From NCBI GenBank assembly GCA_020049855.1, contig JAGVLJ010000014.1, forward strand, positions 1 through 49,141: a DNA stretch of 49,141 bases, written 5' to 3'. Positions within the stretch are counted from its first letter, which is position 1. Each line of letters begins with the position of its first letter. The DNA is from Bacteroidia bacterium (GTDB lineage Bacteria > Bacteroidota > Bacteroidia > UKL13-3). This document shows positions 1-8,314 of this stretch, piece by piece. The notes beneath the pieces were generated by a model, which ran no database searches, had not been told where the DNA came from, and saw only the letters and a program-made list of their open reading frames with translations. The translations under genes were made by a program, and so were the position numbers.

Positions 1-1
1 G

Positions 2-1474
2 ACTGGGACTAAACTTGCTCTTTTTCATCCTTTTTTACATGTTAAAATTAAAAATTTATTTTCTACTTTTAAAATGTACTATTTTCGGGGATGCTTACAG
101 CTCTATATGATTTCGAACAAATGGAAATATGGAAATGACAAAGATTGGGGCTGGAACAGCAGAATTGGTTTACGTTTTTTAAATGAACAACGCATTGGCG
201 GACAAACTTTTTTCAATGCAGAAAGCGACAAAGGAAGCACCAATGTTTATGGACAATCTGTAAATATAAATCAGCCCGAAATTTGGACTAAAACAGGCTA
301 TCGTTTTAATGACAAACACAACGTTGTGTTACTTACTTCGGCTTTTCATCAAGAACAAAATTCTTTTTTCGGAACTGTAAAATACAACGCACAACAAACC
401 AATTTTTACGGCAACATTCAATATGAACTGAACTATGCCAAACACAATTTAAAAACAGGTATTAGTTATCGGCATCTAAATTTGAATGAAGAAATTGCCT
501 TTACCGATACATTTTTGCAAAGAACTTATTCAGGAGATTACAAGAGATTGGAAAACATACCCGGACTTTTTGCCGAAAACACAATGCGATTTTTTAATAA
601 TAAACTTACTTGGATTGCAGGAGTTCGGGGCGACCATCACAACCAATTTGGTTTTCAGTTTACGCCAAGAACACTTGTAAAATATGACATTACACCAAAA
701 ACTATTGTTCGTGCAAACTTTGGAACAGGTTGGCGAACGGTAAACCTGTTCAGCGAAAACATCGGGCTGCTGGTAAGTTCAAGAGACATCATTTTTGCCG
801 AGCAGTTGCGACCAGAAAAGGCAGTAAACTTTGGAGTGAATTTCACACAAAAATTTGAAATCAAAAACAACAACTTCTCAGGCTATTTCAGTGCCGACTA
901 TTACAGAACCGATTTTCAAAACCAAATTTTCCCTGACTATGACAGCGACCCGACAAAGGCTATTATTCGTAATTTTACCGGAACGAGTATAAGCAATGGT
1001 TTTCAGGCAGAATTGTATTTGAAGATTTACAGACGATTTGAGTTCAAAACAGGATATAACTATTTAGACATTTATCGGGAAGTTGGAGAAACAAAACAAC
1101 TTTTGCCTTTCAATCCAATTCACAAAGTAATTACAACTTTTAGCTACAAACCATTATCAAACAAGTTTCACTTTGATATGAATGTGCATTGGTATGGCAG
1201 ACAGCGTTTGCCCTATACAAAATCAAATCCATCCGAGTTTCAACGACCTGACTTTTCAAATCCGTACACCTTAGTAAATGCTCAATTTACTTATAGTTTG
1301 AGGAAGTTTGAAGTATATGCAGGTTGCGAAAATATTTTTGATTTCAGACAATCGCAGCCTATTATCAGTTGGCAAAATCCATTCAGCCCATACTTTGACA
1401 CTTCATCAGTTTGGGGTCCGACACGCGGCAGAGAAATTTATGTTGGAGTACGGTTTAAACTAAAAAATGATTAG
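2..1474 (+). CDS. TonB-dependent outer membrane receptor, C-terminal part (5' end missing)
   Basis: The reading frame is open from the left edge to the TAG at 1472-1474. From about base 104 the protein reads as the beta-barrel of a TonB-dependent receptor: alternating aromatic/polar strands, a GVRGDHHNQFG-type strand, an ANFGTGWR motif followed by LRPEKAVNFG (the usual 'G.G.R.PN..E...L.PE.a.n.E.G' region), and a C-terminus ending RGREIYVGVRFKLKND. A full receptor would also have a signal peptide and plug; neither is present. The first ATG in frame is at 74, but the 30-35 residues before NKWKYG do not look like barrel sequence and the DNA there is AT-rich and low in complexity. So the gene is cut by the window edge, broken upstream, or joined to foreign DNA near base 100. 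The substrate cannot be told. No downstream partner is visible. Confidence 0.85.
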   Translation, partial: TGTKLALFHPFLHVKIKNLFSTFKMYYFRGCLQLYMISNKWKYGNDKDWGWNSRIGLRFLNEQRIGGQTFFNAESDKGSTNVYGQSVNINQPEIWTKTGYRFNDKHNVVLLTSAFHQEQNSFFGTVKYNAQQTNFYGNIQYELNYAKHNLKTGISYRHLNLNEEIAFTDTFLQRTYSGDYKRLENIPGLFAENTMRFFNNKLTWIAGVRGDHHNQFGFQFTPRTLVKYDITPKTIVRANFGTGWRTVNLFSENIGLLVSSRDIIFAEQLRPEKAVNFGVNFTQKFEIKNNNFSGYFSADYYRTDFQNQIFPDYDSDPTKAIIRNFTGTSISNGFQAELYLKIYRRFEFKTGYNYLDIYREVGETKQLLPFNPIHKVITTFSYKPLSNKFHFDMNVHWYGRQRLPYTKSNPSEFQRPDFSNPYTLVNAQFTYSLRKFEVYAGCENIFDFRQSQPIISWQNPFSPYFDTSSVWGPTRGREIYVGVRFKLKND

Positions 1475-1482
1475 CCAATACA

Positions 1483-1551
1483 AAAAGCAAGAACATACCA
1501 CAGCCACACAAACCAAACGCAAGACCAAAGCTGTGGTAAGAGCTTGCTTTT
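1483..1551. repeat. Long imperfect inverted repeat between receptor and DUF4256 gene
   Basis: Two 22-base arms (1483-1504 and 1530-1551) match at 18 positions when one is reverse complemented: a 9-bp outer stem (AAAAGCAAG/CTTGCTTTT), a 4x4 internal mismatch, and a 9-bp inner stem (TACCACAGC/GCTGTGGTA), around a 25-base loop. It starts 8 bases after the receptor stop and ends 28 bases before the next start. It has no terminator-like T-run beyond the TTTT in the arm. It could be a weak terminator, a structured leader of the next gene, or a recombination remnant. Confidence 0.7.
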
Positions 1552-1579
1552 CCCGAGAGGCAAATTAAACAACCCTATA

Positions 1580-2119
1580 ATGACAAAAGAAAAAAGAAAG
1601 AAATTATCTCAATCAAAATGCACCGAACTGATAAGTATTTTGAAAGCCAGATTTGAAAAAAACATGACCCGACATAAAAGTATTGAGTGGGCAAAAGTGC
1701 TGATACGGCTTGAATCAAATGCAGAAAAACTTTGGTCGCTGAACGAAATGGAAAAAACCGGAGGAGAACCTGATGTGGTTATGCTGTCACTCAGTGATAA
1801 AAAAACGAACGAATACCACTACTGCGATTGTTCGTCCGAAAGCCCCATAGGCCGTAGAGGCCTTTGTTACGACCGTGAAGGGCTTAAGTTGAGAAAAGAG
1901 TTTAAACCGGAAAATACTGCCATAGATATGGCCGCTGCTATGGGAATTGAGCTTTTATCGGAAGATCAATATCGAGCATTGCAGCAACTCGGAAAATTTG
2001 ATGCAAAAACATCGAGTTGGTTGGCTACACCGAAAGCAATACGAAAGCTTGGCGGTTCTATTTTTGGTGATCTTCGCTACGAAACAGTATTTGTGTGTCA
2101 TAACAGTGCACAATCTTAA
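1580..2119 (+). CDS. DUF4256 family protein, C-terminus lost to a one-base frameshift
   Basis: The 179-residue product matches my memory of the DUF4256 family along its whole length: KARFEKNM.RHK..EWA, KLWSLNEMEKTGGEPDVV, YDCS-like CDCSSESPIGRR, CYDREGL, NTAIDMAAAMGIELL, KTSSWL.TP..IRKLGG and FVCHNSAQS. The family function is unknown. I chose ATG 1580 because the family begins just before the KKLS segment; an in-frame TTG at 1544 would add 12 residues that fall in the hairpin arm. Family members continue after HN.AES with YY.xRGFRG.LRV. Here the stop TAA comes at once, but the +1 frame encodes YTFRGFRGLLRV up to a stop at 2157-2159. Removing one A at 2118-2119 would restore QSYYTFRGFRGLLRV. 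It may be a recent pseudogene, a tolerated truncation or a sequence error. Confidence 0.85.
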   Translation: MTKEKRKKLSQSKCTELISILKARFEKNMTRHKSIEWAKVLIRLESNAEKLWSLNEMEKTGGEPDVVMLSLSDKKTNEYHYCDCSSESPIGRRGLCYDREGLKLRKEFKPENTAIDMAAAMGIELLSEDQYRALQQLGKFDAKTSSWLATPKAIRKLGGSIFGDLRYETVFVCHNSAQS

Positions 2120-2238
2120 TTATACGTTCCGTGGTTTTAGGGGTTTGTTACGGGTATAATGAACAGAAATAAAAGAAGAATACCTCCGGTTCTATCTCGT
2201 TGTGTATTCCATTTACCTATTGATATAATGCTGGGTTG

Positions 2239-2634
2239 CTAATGCGAAACCTGCTTGGCTGTATCAAAGTTACCTTCAATCATTTCCTTAAGTACATTGG
2301 CCATACGCAGGCACGAACCCACCCTTTCCATATCCATGCAATACATATCTTTAGTTTGCATATTACCCGGATGGCAATGCATAACCGTTAAATCAAGCAA
2401 CGAAAAACGGTTGTCGAGTTCACCGCATTGCATCTGCAACACATCCACATCGGGTGCTGCCGAAATATCTTTCCCGTTTTTTAACAAGTAGGAAGAAAGT
2501 AAATCCGACATAATGCCTCGTGTTTGGTGGCATACTGAAAAAGTCATCACATCTTCTTGGGGGCGGTTTAATTCTTCGTTTACAAAATTCAGTCGGGCTA
2601 CAGCCTGCTGAAAAAGTTCTTCTGCCTTATTCAT
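2239..2634 (-). CDS. Small Cys/His-containing helical protein coupled to PFOR, function unknown
   Basis: I do not recognise this 131-residue protein with confidence. It is predicted mostly helical, beginning with an amphipathic stretch rich in E, Q and N and including a GIMSDLLSSYLL helix, which is loosely reminiscent of small HEPN-type four-helix proteins, but I see no RxxxxH nuclease motif. It carries five cysteines (in SVCHQ, MQCGE, MHCHP, MYCMD, GSCLR) and several nearby histidines, so metal or cluster binding is conceivable. Its ATG (2632-2634) lies inside the end of the PFOR gene, with an 8-base overlap, which implies a shared mRNA and translational coupling. The context therefore suggests an accessory, assembly or regulatory role for the oxidoreductase; that is inference. 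Confidence 0.6.
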   Translation of the reverse strand: MNKAEELFQQAVARLNFVNEELNRPQEDVMTFSVCHQTRGIMSDLLSSYLLKNGKDISAAPDVDVLQMQCGELDNRFSLLDLTVMHCHPGNMQTKDMYCMDMERVGSCLRMANVLKEMIEGNFDTAKQVSH

Positions 2635-5600
2635 TTGTTAATGCTTTACTGGTTTGAGGAGATAGAAACTCGGTGCGGCTAAGTTCGCCTCGGTCTATTT
2701 TATCAATTAATTCACGCTGGGCTTTGTAATCGGCATTGGCAATACCGGCTCTGCTTTGCATCATGCGCCAGGCTTTTCTGCGCTCTACGCAAAACAATAC
2801 CATTTGCCTTGATACCAGATGTGCTTTCTTTTTCCCATCGGCACAATGCTCATAGGTAAATGTACCCCACTCGGGAATAAACGAACGGTGCTCCGGATTT
2901 AAAAACCTGCGATGCACAATATCATCTTGAGTAATCAGTTTGATTAATTCTTCGAGCCTTATTTTACCATTCGTCTCGGTTTCATCAACCACCTTGTGGT
3001 GCATGCGAAAACGAGCCTCGGTAAATGCCCAGTGAGCCGGAAGGTAGGTGTAAGGTGTTTTAGTAATAGGTGCTATGGCCTGATACCAGTCGCCCATGTA
3101 ATTTGGATTCCCCTTTACATTTAACGCCTCAGTAAATGATTCGCCCAATTGCGGGTTAAAAATAAATTCGGGAACTCCACGGCTGTCGCGTGCATACAAT
3201 GCCTGTTGCGGACTTGCATAATCAGGAACTCCATGTTCAGGCTGGCAAGTAGTGTACACTTGAAAAAATGCAGTACCCCGATAACATAATCCATCAAGAA
3301 GCGATTTATACAACGAACCCGAATTGGCTAATGAAACCTGAGCTACAAAAGGAGAACCATGACCACCGATAAATGCTTCAGCGACCCACTTTTTCTCGGT
3401 AAGTTTTCCGCTGGTTGCCGCACCCGCCTGATTCATATCAAACCCACCGGCCATCACCGATGATTCTGAATTTTGTCCGCCTGTATTGGAATATACCTGT
3501 GTATCCAGCATCATCATTTTTACATTTGGTCTATTTTGCAAAACCACTTTTGATACATTCTGAAATCCAATATCTCCCATGCCACCATCTCCGCCTATCA
3601 CCCATACTTTGGGTAATTCCATAATTTCATCATCAGTCATATAAGTATCGGTGAAATGAGTGAACCTAAAATAATCCTGATCGGTGAATGTTTGAGGGGC
3701 AACGCCCATGAGCAAATCGGTTAACCGCTCAGGTATCACCGAACGAACCGCATGGTCGCGAATAAAACTTTCACCCATAAGCCAGCCAATAGTAGCCCCA
3801 TCCTGAAACAAGGAATTCATCCACGGATACGGATGCGGATTATTTGGTGGTGTGCTTCCGAAAACGGTATTACATCCGGTATGAGCAGCCATTGCCATAG
3901 CGGCCATTCCATTGGGTGCAACGCCTTCAATGGCTTGGAGGCTAATGTGATTTATGGCCTCGCTACGCAACACGGTTACTAAAGCCTGAATCAGTTCGGC
4001 ATCTCCTCCTTTAAAATTTTCATTGATGCGTTTATCTGTTTCGTTTGCATCTTCAGCACCAAAACCCATAAGGATATGCAACACGGTTTTTTTGAGCAAC
4101 ACATAAACTTGTTCCTCTTTTTCCCTTAATGCAGCGAGCATTTTTAATCCGTCTTTTTCAAGCAAAGAGGCCTTTTGATGCAAACGGGCTGCTTTTTTAT
4201 GAAAAATTGGGCGCATTAATGTTTCGGTTAAAGTAGCTACCGAGCGTAATACCGATTTTTCTCCACAGCCAGCGCAAGCTCCATCGCCTGAAAGAAGTGC
4301 ATTATATTTTGATTGCAGCATAAGATGAAATTTAAGTGCTGCTGCTTTCGAGTTTTCGGGATTTTCCTCATCAAAAATACCCAGATATTTTTTGGGCGTA
4401 TCATGCAACAAACTAAAAAACTCGTATGCCGATTCCAAATCGGCATGATGTTGTTCGGTTTCTTCTACCATCTTAAGTGCATTGTGATTTCCACACGCTT
4501 CTACACAAGCCGCACACCCTTTACACAAATCGCGTACGGCAATAGAGAATAACCCTCCCGAGCCAGGTTGTTTTTTCTCCATACTACTAAAAATAGCTTT
4601 TGTGTTTAGATAGGCCATGGGAACAATTTTAAGTATTGCGCCCAGTTCACCCAAACTGCGTTCGGTAATATGCTCATCTTTTAAATTTCGATAAGCCTGC
4701 AGCACCAGTTCAAAAAATGCCGGGGCTTCTTTTGTCTCTTTTGAATTTGCTGCTTCGAGCATGGCCGAGCGAATGGGAACATCAATATCTGAAACACGTT
4801 TTAACAAAGCATTGCGAGTAGTTTGGTCTTTTACATAATTACGAATGGCCGTATTAATCACTGTATGTATATCCTGAGCGGTGTTTGGCAAAGCCGTATC
4901 GGGGCACACCACCATGCACTCCATGCATTGGGTGCAATTATCCGGAATCCACACCGGTATTTGCCTGCGCGAAACATATTTACTGCTGGTACTTCCGGTA
5001 GCCGATGCCACTAAACCCACCGATGCTAATGCACTGGCCGGTTGATGATAGCCCAATCCGGCACGAAACTCCTCATCAAAAGTTGACATGCGAAACATGG
5101 GTGCTTTTTCCGTTTCGGGTTCGTGCACGGGTGTAACTCCTGCCATGCAATGAATCATGCCTCCAATAAAACGCGAAGTATCCGGGGCATCAACTGCACC
5201 GTAAGGCACTTCAATTACTTGATCAAAACCGGCCTGCATCACCATCATATTTGAATTAACGACCGCCTCGCCAAAACGACCGAATTTTTTCTCGTACTGC
5301 TTGCGAATAGTTGACTGATACTCTTCAACCGGAATATGAAATGTTTTTAAAAAAGGAGATACGTGAAAAAATGCCCCAAGAAAAGCATTACCCTGCATAC
5401 GTGTTTGCAAATCTTCACGCGGAGTAGCTTTTTTGGCAATTTCAAATCCATTAAGGATATATACCTTTATTTTTTTGTCAATAATCCATTGCCTGTACTT
5501 TTTAGGAATGCGCTCCCATGCTTTTTCGGGAGAATGTTCGTTTGATTCCCACACAAAAGCACCTCCGTCTTCCAGCCCATCTAGTGGATTGGAGTGTAAA

Positions 5601-7285
5601 AACACTTTGGGGTCGCAGCACAATACCGTGTGAACATGCTGCAAATCACAATTTACACGCACCCGCTCTGGGGCTGCTACCATAAAGTAATTGGTAGGTG
5701 CTCCTTTTTTCTCCGACCCATACTTGGGATTTGCACTTATATGAATAACCTCTTTAGGTGTTCCGTCCTCGTCCAAAAGTTTATCACGCTGAGCAATGTA
5801 ATTTGAAAATTCCCCAAGCACTTCGCCTAGATTTTTTCCTGTAGTAATCATTCCCCAACCACCAATAGAGTGAAACCGAACAGCAATAGAATCGTTGGGC
5901 AGACAGGAAGGCCTTTCAACAGACAACACTGCATACGGATGATCAATTCCGATAAAGAAAAACCCTGCTCCCTCGCCTGCTTTTTTTCCGTCTTGTCGGG
6001 CAATGCGTCCCTCGGCAAAATCAAGTGCTCCTATAATCCCCTCGGGTCTGAAATCGCGGGAGCCCAATCCGTAGGATCCTGAAAAAATTTCCGGCCTCTC
6101 GGTAAGCGGGTTAAGAGAAGGCAACCCTTCATAAGTATTGGTAAAAAAGTTTGCTTCGGCTTTACTGAGTGCAACTTTAATATCCCGTGTCAAAGGATTA
6201 TCACCCGATAGTGATTCATCTGTACGTTCCAGTACTATCACGCGTGTTTTTCCTTTCAGTGCTTCTATCACTGCCTTTTCGGGAAACGGACGAATAACAT
6301 TGATATGAATTACCCCAACGGCTACGTTGCGTGTAGCTTTAAGGTAATCCACAACGGCTTCAATATTTTCGGCTGCAGAACCCAGTGCTACAAAAACAGT
6401 TTCGGCCTGCTCACAATTATACGAAGAAATCAATCCGTAGCTTCGCCCGGTTAATTCTCCATAGGTTGTATAGGCTTGTTCAAAAAATGAAAGAATGGCT
6501 TCCGAAAAATTATTTCTGCGGGCAGCCACCCCATTCATGTAATGTTCCTGATTTTGTACCGGACCAAGCAGTAACGGATTTTTTAAATCAATTCCTGCGG
6601 GAATACGCCTGCGTTTAGTACCGAATAAAGTTTTTTGTGCTTCGGTAGGACTTTCAATTTCATCTGACGGGTCGCCTAAAAATTCGCGTATCAATGCCGC
6701 TTCAGGTTTACGAAAAGTGCGTTCTAAGTGCGTAGTTAAAAACCCGTCCTGCACATTCATTCCGGGATTAAGCGAAAGCTCGGTAACCCTTCGTAAAATG
6801 ATGGCCTGATCGGCTGCCTGCTGCGCATCCTTGGCAAAGGTTATCAACCATCCTGTATCGAGAGCCGCATATACATCATCGTGGCCGCAATGCACATTGA
6901 GGGCATGTTTGGTAAGAGCACGAGCCCCCACTTCAATCACCATGGTGCTTAATTTGCCCGGAGCATGGTAATATTGCTCCAATCCGTACACCACCCCCTG
7001 ACCCGAAGTAAAGTTAACGGTGCGTTTTCCTGTTACACTCATCGCAATCGCTCCGCCTTGTGCTGCATGTTCGCCTTCGGTTTCAATAGCCGTAAGCGGA
7101 CGTCCAAAGGCATTGAGCTGACCCTGTGCATAGGCTGTTTGAAAGAGCTCACCCATTTCGGTTGATGGAGTGATGGGGTAAAATACCCCCGCATCGCAAA
7201 TAAGTTGTTCGGTGCTGCACACCAGTGAATTTCCATTAGTGGTAACCCGTTTACCGGGGTACTTTGGTTTATTTTGATTACTCAT
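2627..7285 (-). CDS. nifJ: Pyruvate:ferredoxin (flavodoxin) oxidoreductase, unusually long single chain
   Basis: The enzyme oxidises pyruvate to acetyl-CoA and CO2 and passes electrons to ferredoxin or flavodoxin. All PFOR landmarks are visible in order in this 1552-residue chain: the domain I motif FYPITPSTEMGE (T39), the thiamine-activating Glu in AIETEGEHAA (about E70), the substrate Arg in VGARAL (R122), the gamma-like domain from about residue 430 (FHSIGGWGMITTG), two ferredoxin-type clusters (C784-787-790-794 and C921-924-927-931), the proximal cluster ligands C1004, C1007, C1138 and C1347, and the TPP motif GGDGG (1231-1235) with NTGGQ (1267-1271). Classical PFORs are about 1170-1230 residues. 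The excess lies largely in two insertions, between the ferredoxin motifs and between CAGCG and TGC. ATG 7285 is the first Met before the conserved start. Specificity for another 2-oxoacid cannot be excluded, but pyruvate is the natural first guess. Confidence 0.92.
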   Translation of the reverse strand: MSNQNKPKYPGKRVTTNGNSLVCSTEQLICDAGVFYPITPSTEMGELFQTAYAQGQLNAFGRPLTAIETEGEHAAQGGAIAMSVTGKRTVNFTSGQGVVYGLEQYYHAPGKLSTMVIEVGARALTKHALNVHCGHDDVYAALDTGWLITFAKDAQQAADQAIILRRVTELSLNPGMNVQDGFLTTHLERTFRKPEAALIREFLGDPSDEIESPTEAQKTLFGTKRRRIPAGIDLKNPLLLGPVQNQEHYMNGVAARRNNFSEAILSFFEQAYTTYGELTGRSYGLISSYNCEQAETVFVALGSAAENIEAVVDYLKATRNVAVGVIHINVIRPFPEKAVIEALKGKTRVIVLERTDESLSGDNPLTRDIKVALSKAEANFFTNTYEGLPSLNPLTERPEIFSGSYGLGSRDFRPEGIIGALDFAEGRIARQDGKKAGEGAGFFFIGIDHPYAVLSVERPSCLPNDSIAVRFHSIGGWGMITTGKNLGEVLGEFSNYIAQRDKLLDEDGTPKEVIHISANPKYGSEKKGAPTNYFMVAAPERVRVNCDLQHVHTVLCCDPKVFLHSNPLDGLEDGGAFVWESNEHSPEKAWERIPKKYRQWIIDKKIKVYILNGFEIAKKATPREDLQTRMQGNAFLGAFFHVSPFLKTFHIPVEEYQSTIRKQYEKKFGRFGEAVVNSNMMVMQAGFDQVIEVPYGAVDAPDTSRFIGGMIHCMAGVTPVHEPETEKAPMFRMSTFDEEFRAGLGYHQPASALASVGLVASATGSTSSKYVSRRQIPVWIPDNCTQCMECMVVCPDTALPNTAQDIHTVINTAIRNYVKDQTTRNALLKRVSDIDVPIRSAMLEAANSKETKEAPAFFELVLQAYRNLKDEHITERSLGELGAILKIVPMAYLNTKAIFSSMEKKQPGSGGLFSIAVRDLCKGCAACVEACGNHNALKMVEETEQHHADLESAYEFFSLLHDTPKKYLGIFDEENPENSKAAALKFHLMLQSKYNALLSGDGACAGCGEKSVLRSVATLTETLMRPIFHKKAARLHQKASLLEKDGLKMLAALREKEEQVYVLLKKTVLHILMGFGAEDANETDKRINENFKGGDAELIQALVTVLRSEAINHISLQAIEGVAPNGMAAMAMAAHTGCNTVFGSTPPNNPHPYPWMNSLFQDGATIGWLMGESFIRDHAVRSVIPERLTDLLMGVAPQTFTDQDYFRFTHFTDTYMTDDEIMELPKVWVIGGDGGMGDIGFQNVSKVVLQNRPNVKMMMLDTQVYSNTGGQNSESSVMAGGFDMNQAGAATSGKLTEKKWVAEAFIGGHGSPFVAQVSLANSGSLYKSLLDGLCYRGTAFFQVYTTCQPEHGVPDYASPQQALYARDSRGVPEFIFNPQLGESFTEALNVKGNPNYMGDWYQAIAPITKTPYTYLPAHWAFTEARFRMHHKVVDETETNGKIRLEELIKLITQDDIVHRRFLNPEHRSFIPEWGTFTYEHCADGKKKAHLVSRQMVLFCVERRKAWRMMQSRAGIANADYKAQRELIDKIDRGELSRTEFLSPQTSKALTNE

Positions 7286-7396
7286 AATCCAATATCTTCT
7301 TTACTTTTCAGAGCTGCAACAGAAGAACATAAGGTGACTTCAAGCGCGCCCCGATTTTGGAAGTATAAAAATACTGCCATCTCCAAAGGCGGAATA

Positions 7397-7408
7397 TGAC
7401 AATTGTCA
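7397..7408. promoter_or_regulatory. 12-bp perfect palindrome upstream of the PFOR gene
   Basis: TGACAATTGTCA is a perfect dyad about 110 bases upstream of the PFOR start and about 15 bases upstream of a plus-strand promoter-like sequence. Its symmetry and place suggest an operator for a dimeric regulator. Which regulator would bind cannot be told. A second, smaller dyad, AGTAT-AAAA-ATACT, lies at 7362-7375. Confidence 0.4.
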
Positions 7409-7423
7409 GGGCGGGATATGATT

Positions 7424-7452
7424 TTTGTTTGGGCAGGAGGAGCATACTTTCG
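7424..7452 (+). promoter_or_regulatory. Bacteroidota-type promoter-like sequence facing away from PFOR
   Basis: TTTG (7424-7427), 17 bases, then TACTTTCG (7445-7452) fits the TTTG/TAnnTTTG pattern with one mismatch, and has the same spacing as the element before ruvC. It points right, so a transcript would run antisense through the MOSC gene towards the kinase gene at 8381. Confidence 0.4.
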
Positions 7453-7525
7453 CACCTTGCCCAAGCCATAACTGAGGCTGGCAGACGGCTCACGCACTTT
7501 ATGTTCTGCCCTGCATGAGGGAGTG

Positions 7526-8314
7526 TTAACTCACGTGCACAACATCACCTACTTTTATAACTCCCGGGCTCAACACAAGGGCATTTTGCCCAAAAAGGAT
7601 TTTATTATTTTGTTGTCGGTAGATACCCAGTGTGTGCAAAGGCTCCTTCCCTTTTTTACTGGTTTGCTGGTTTATGGTGGGTATCGTACAGCGGGTGCAT
7701 GGTTTGCTCAATTCAAGAATGGTATCGGCAATATACATCAGCTTGCATTCATCTTCCTGATGCGGAAGCCCCCCTGAAAAAACCATGTTTGGCCGAAAGC
7801 GGTCTGCTGGAAGTTTATCCTGTAGCTTGCTGTTTAATAAATTTAATGATTCCTGCCCAAGTATCAATACCGGAAACGCATCGGCAAAAGCAGTTTGTTC
7901 GTTGTGTTTGGCATAAGTGGTATCTACCATTCGTTTGGTTTGCGAAGCACACCTTACCAATGAACAGGAAAAACCCACACGCGCGCTAAACCACCTGTTT
8001 ATCTCGTCAGAAGCACGAATGGCGGTTACCGTATCCTCCCACACTTGCACTGTCATCTCATGTCCATCAAAATAAAAGGGGATAAACACCTTTTCATTCT
8101 TGTGAATAATAAATATCCCATTCTGATGCAACGAGGTACTGAAAAGGCATAAACGAGGCCATTCGCGTTGAGTTAAAAAACGGCCATACTCATCGGTGAG
8201 CATCATGTGGCGGTCGTGCTCAAAACCACGGGTAGTAACGTTTACCACGGGCAATGATATGCCCCCCAGCGACTTTACGGGATACACAAATAAAGAAGAG
8301 ACCTGCAATAGCAT
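7526..8314 (-). CDS. MOSC domain protein (YcbX/mARC-like)
   Basis: This 262-residue protein has the MOSC N-terminal beta-barrel followed by the MOSC domain. It opens with VSSLFVYPVKSLGGI, the usual 'L.iYPVKS..G' start, then RGFEHDRHMMLTDEYGRFLTQRE. Later come DAFPVLILGQESLNLLN, DRFRPNMVFSG and PCTRCTIPTI, which carries the conserved Cys thought to bind the molybdenum cofactor in this family. Family members (YcbX, mARC) reduce N-hydroxylated compounds using Mo cofactor, usually with a separate electron donor. No ferredoxin domain is attached here, unlike E. coli YcbX, so a partner is expected elsewhere. The gene stands alone on the minus strand between the PFOR gene and the divergent kinase gene. 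ATG 8312-8314 directly precedes the conserved start. Confidence 0.85.
   Translation of the reverse strand: MLLQVSSLFVYPVKSLGGISLPVVNVTTRGFEHDRHMMLTDEYGRFLTQREWPRLCLFSTSLHQNGIFIIHKNEKVFIPFYFDGHEMTVQVWEDTVTAIRASDEINRWFSARVGFSCSLVRCASQTKRMVDTTYAKHNEQTAFADAFPVLILGQESLNLLNSKLQDKLPADRFRPNMVFSGGLPHQEDECKLMYIADTILELSKPCTRCTIPTINQQTSKKGKEPLHTLGIYRQQNNKILFGQNALVLSPGVIKVGDVVHVS

Noticed and set aside
1475-2160. DUF4256 gene bounded by inverted repeats (1483-1551 and ATTATAC/GTATAAT near 2119-2160), looking like an integron cassette with attC sites
   Set aside because: The arms lack the paired core sites with conserved AAC and GTT, and the right-hand dyad falls in the coding tail of the gene itself. No integrase is in the window.
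2239-2634. Calling the small PFOR partner a HEPN toxin
   Set aside because: No RxxxxH motif and no paired nucleotidyltransferase gene; only general helical resemblance.
7282-7497. 71-codon minus-strand reading frame overlapping the PFOR start
   Set aside because: It has no recognisable domain, no conserved-looking start, and covers the presumed promoter region. It is more likely the PFOR leader.
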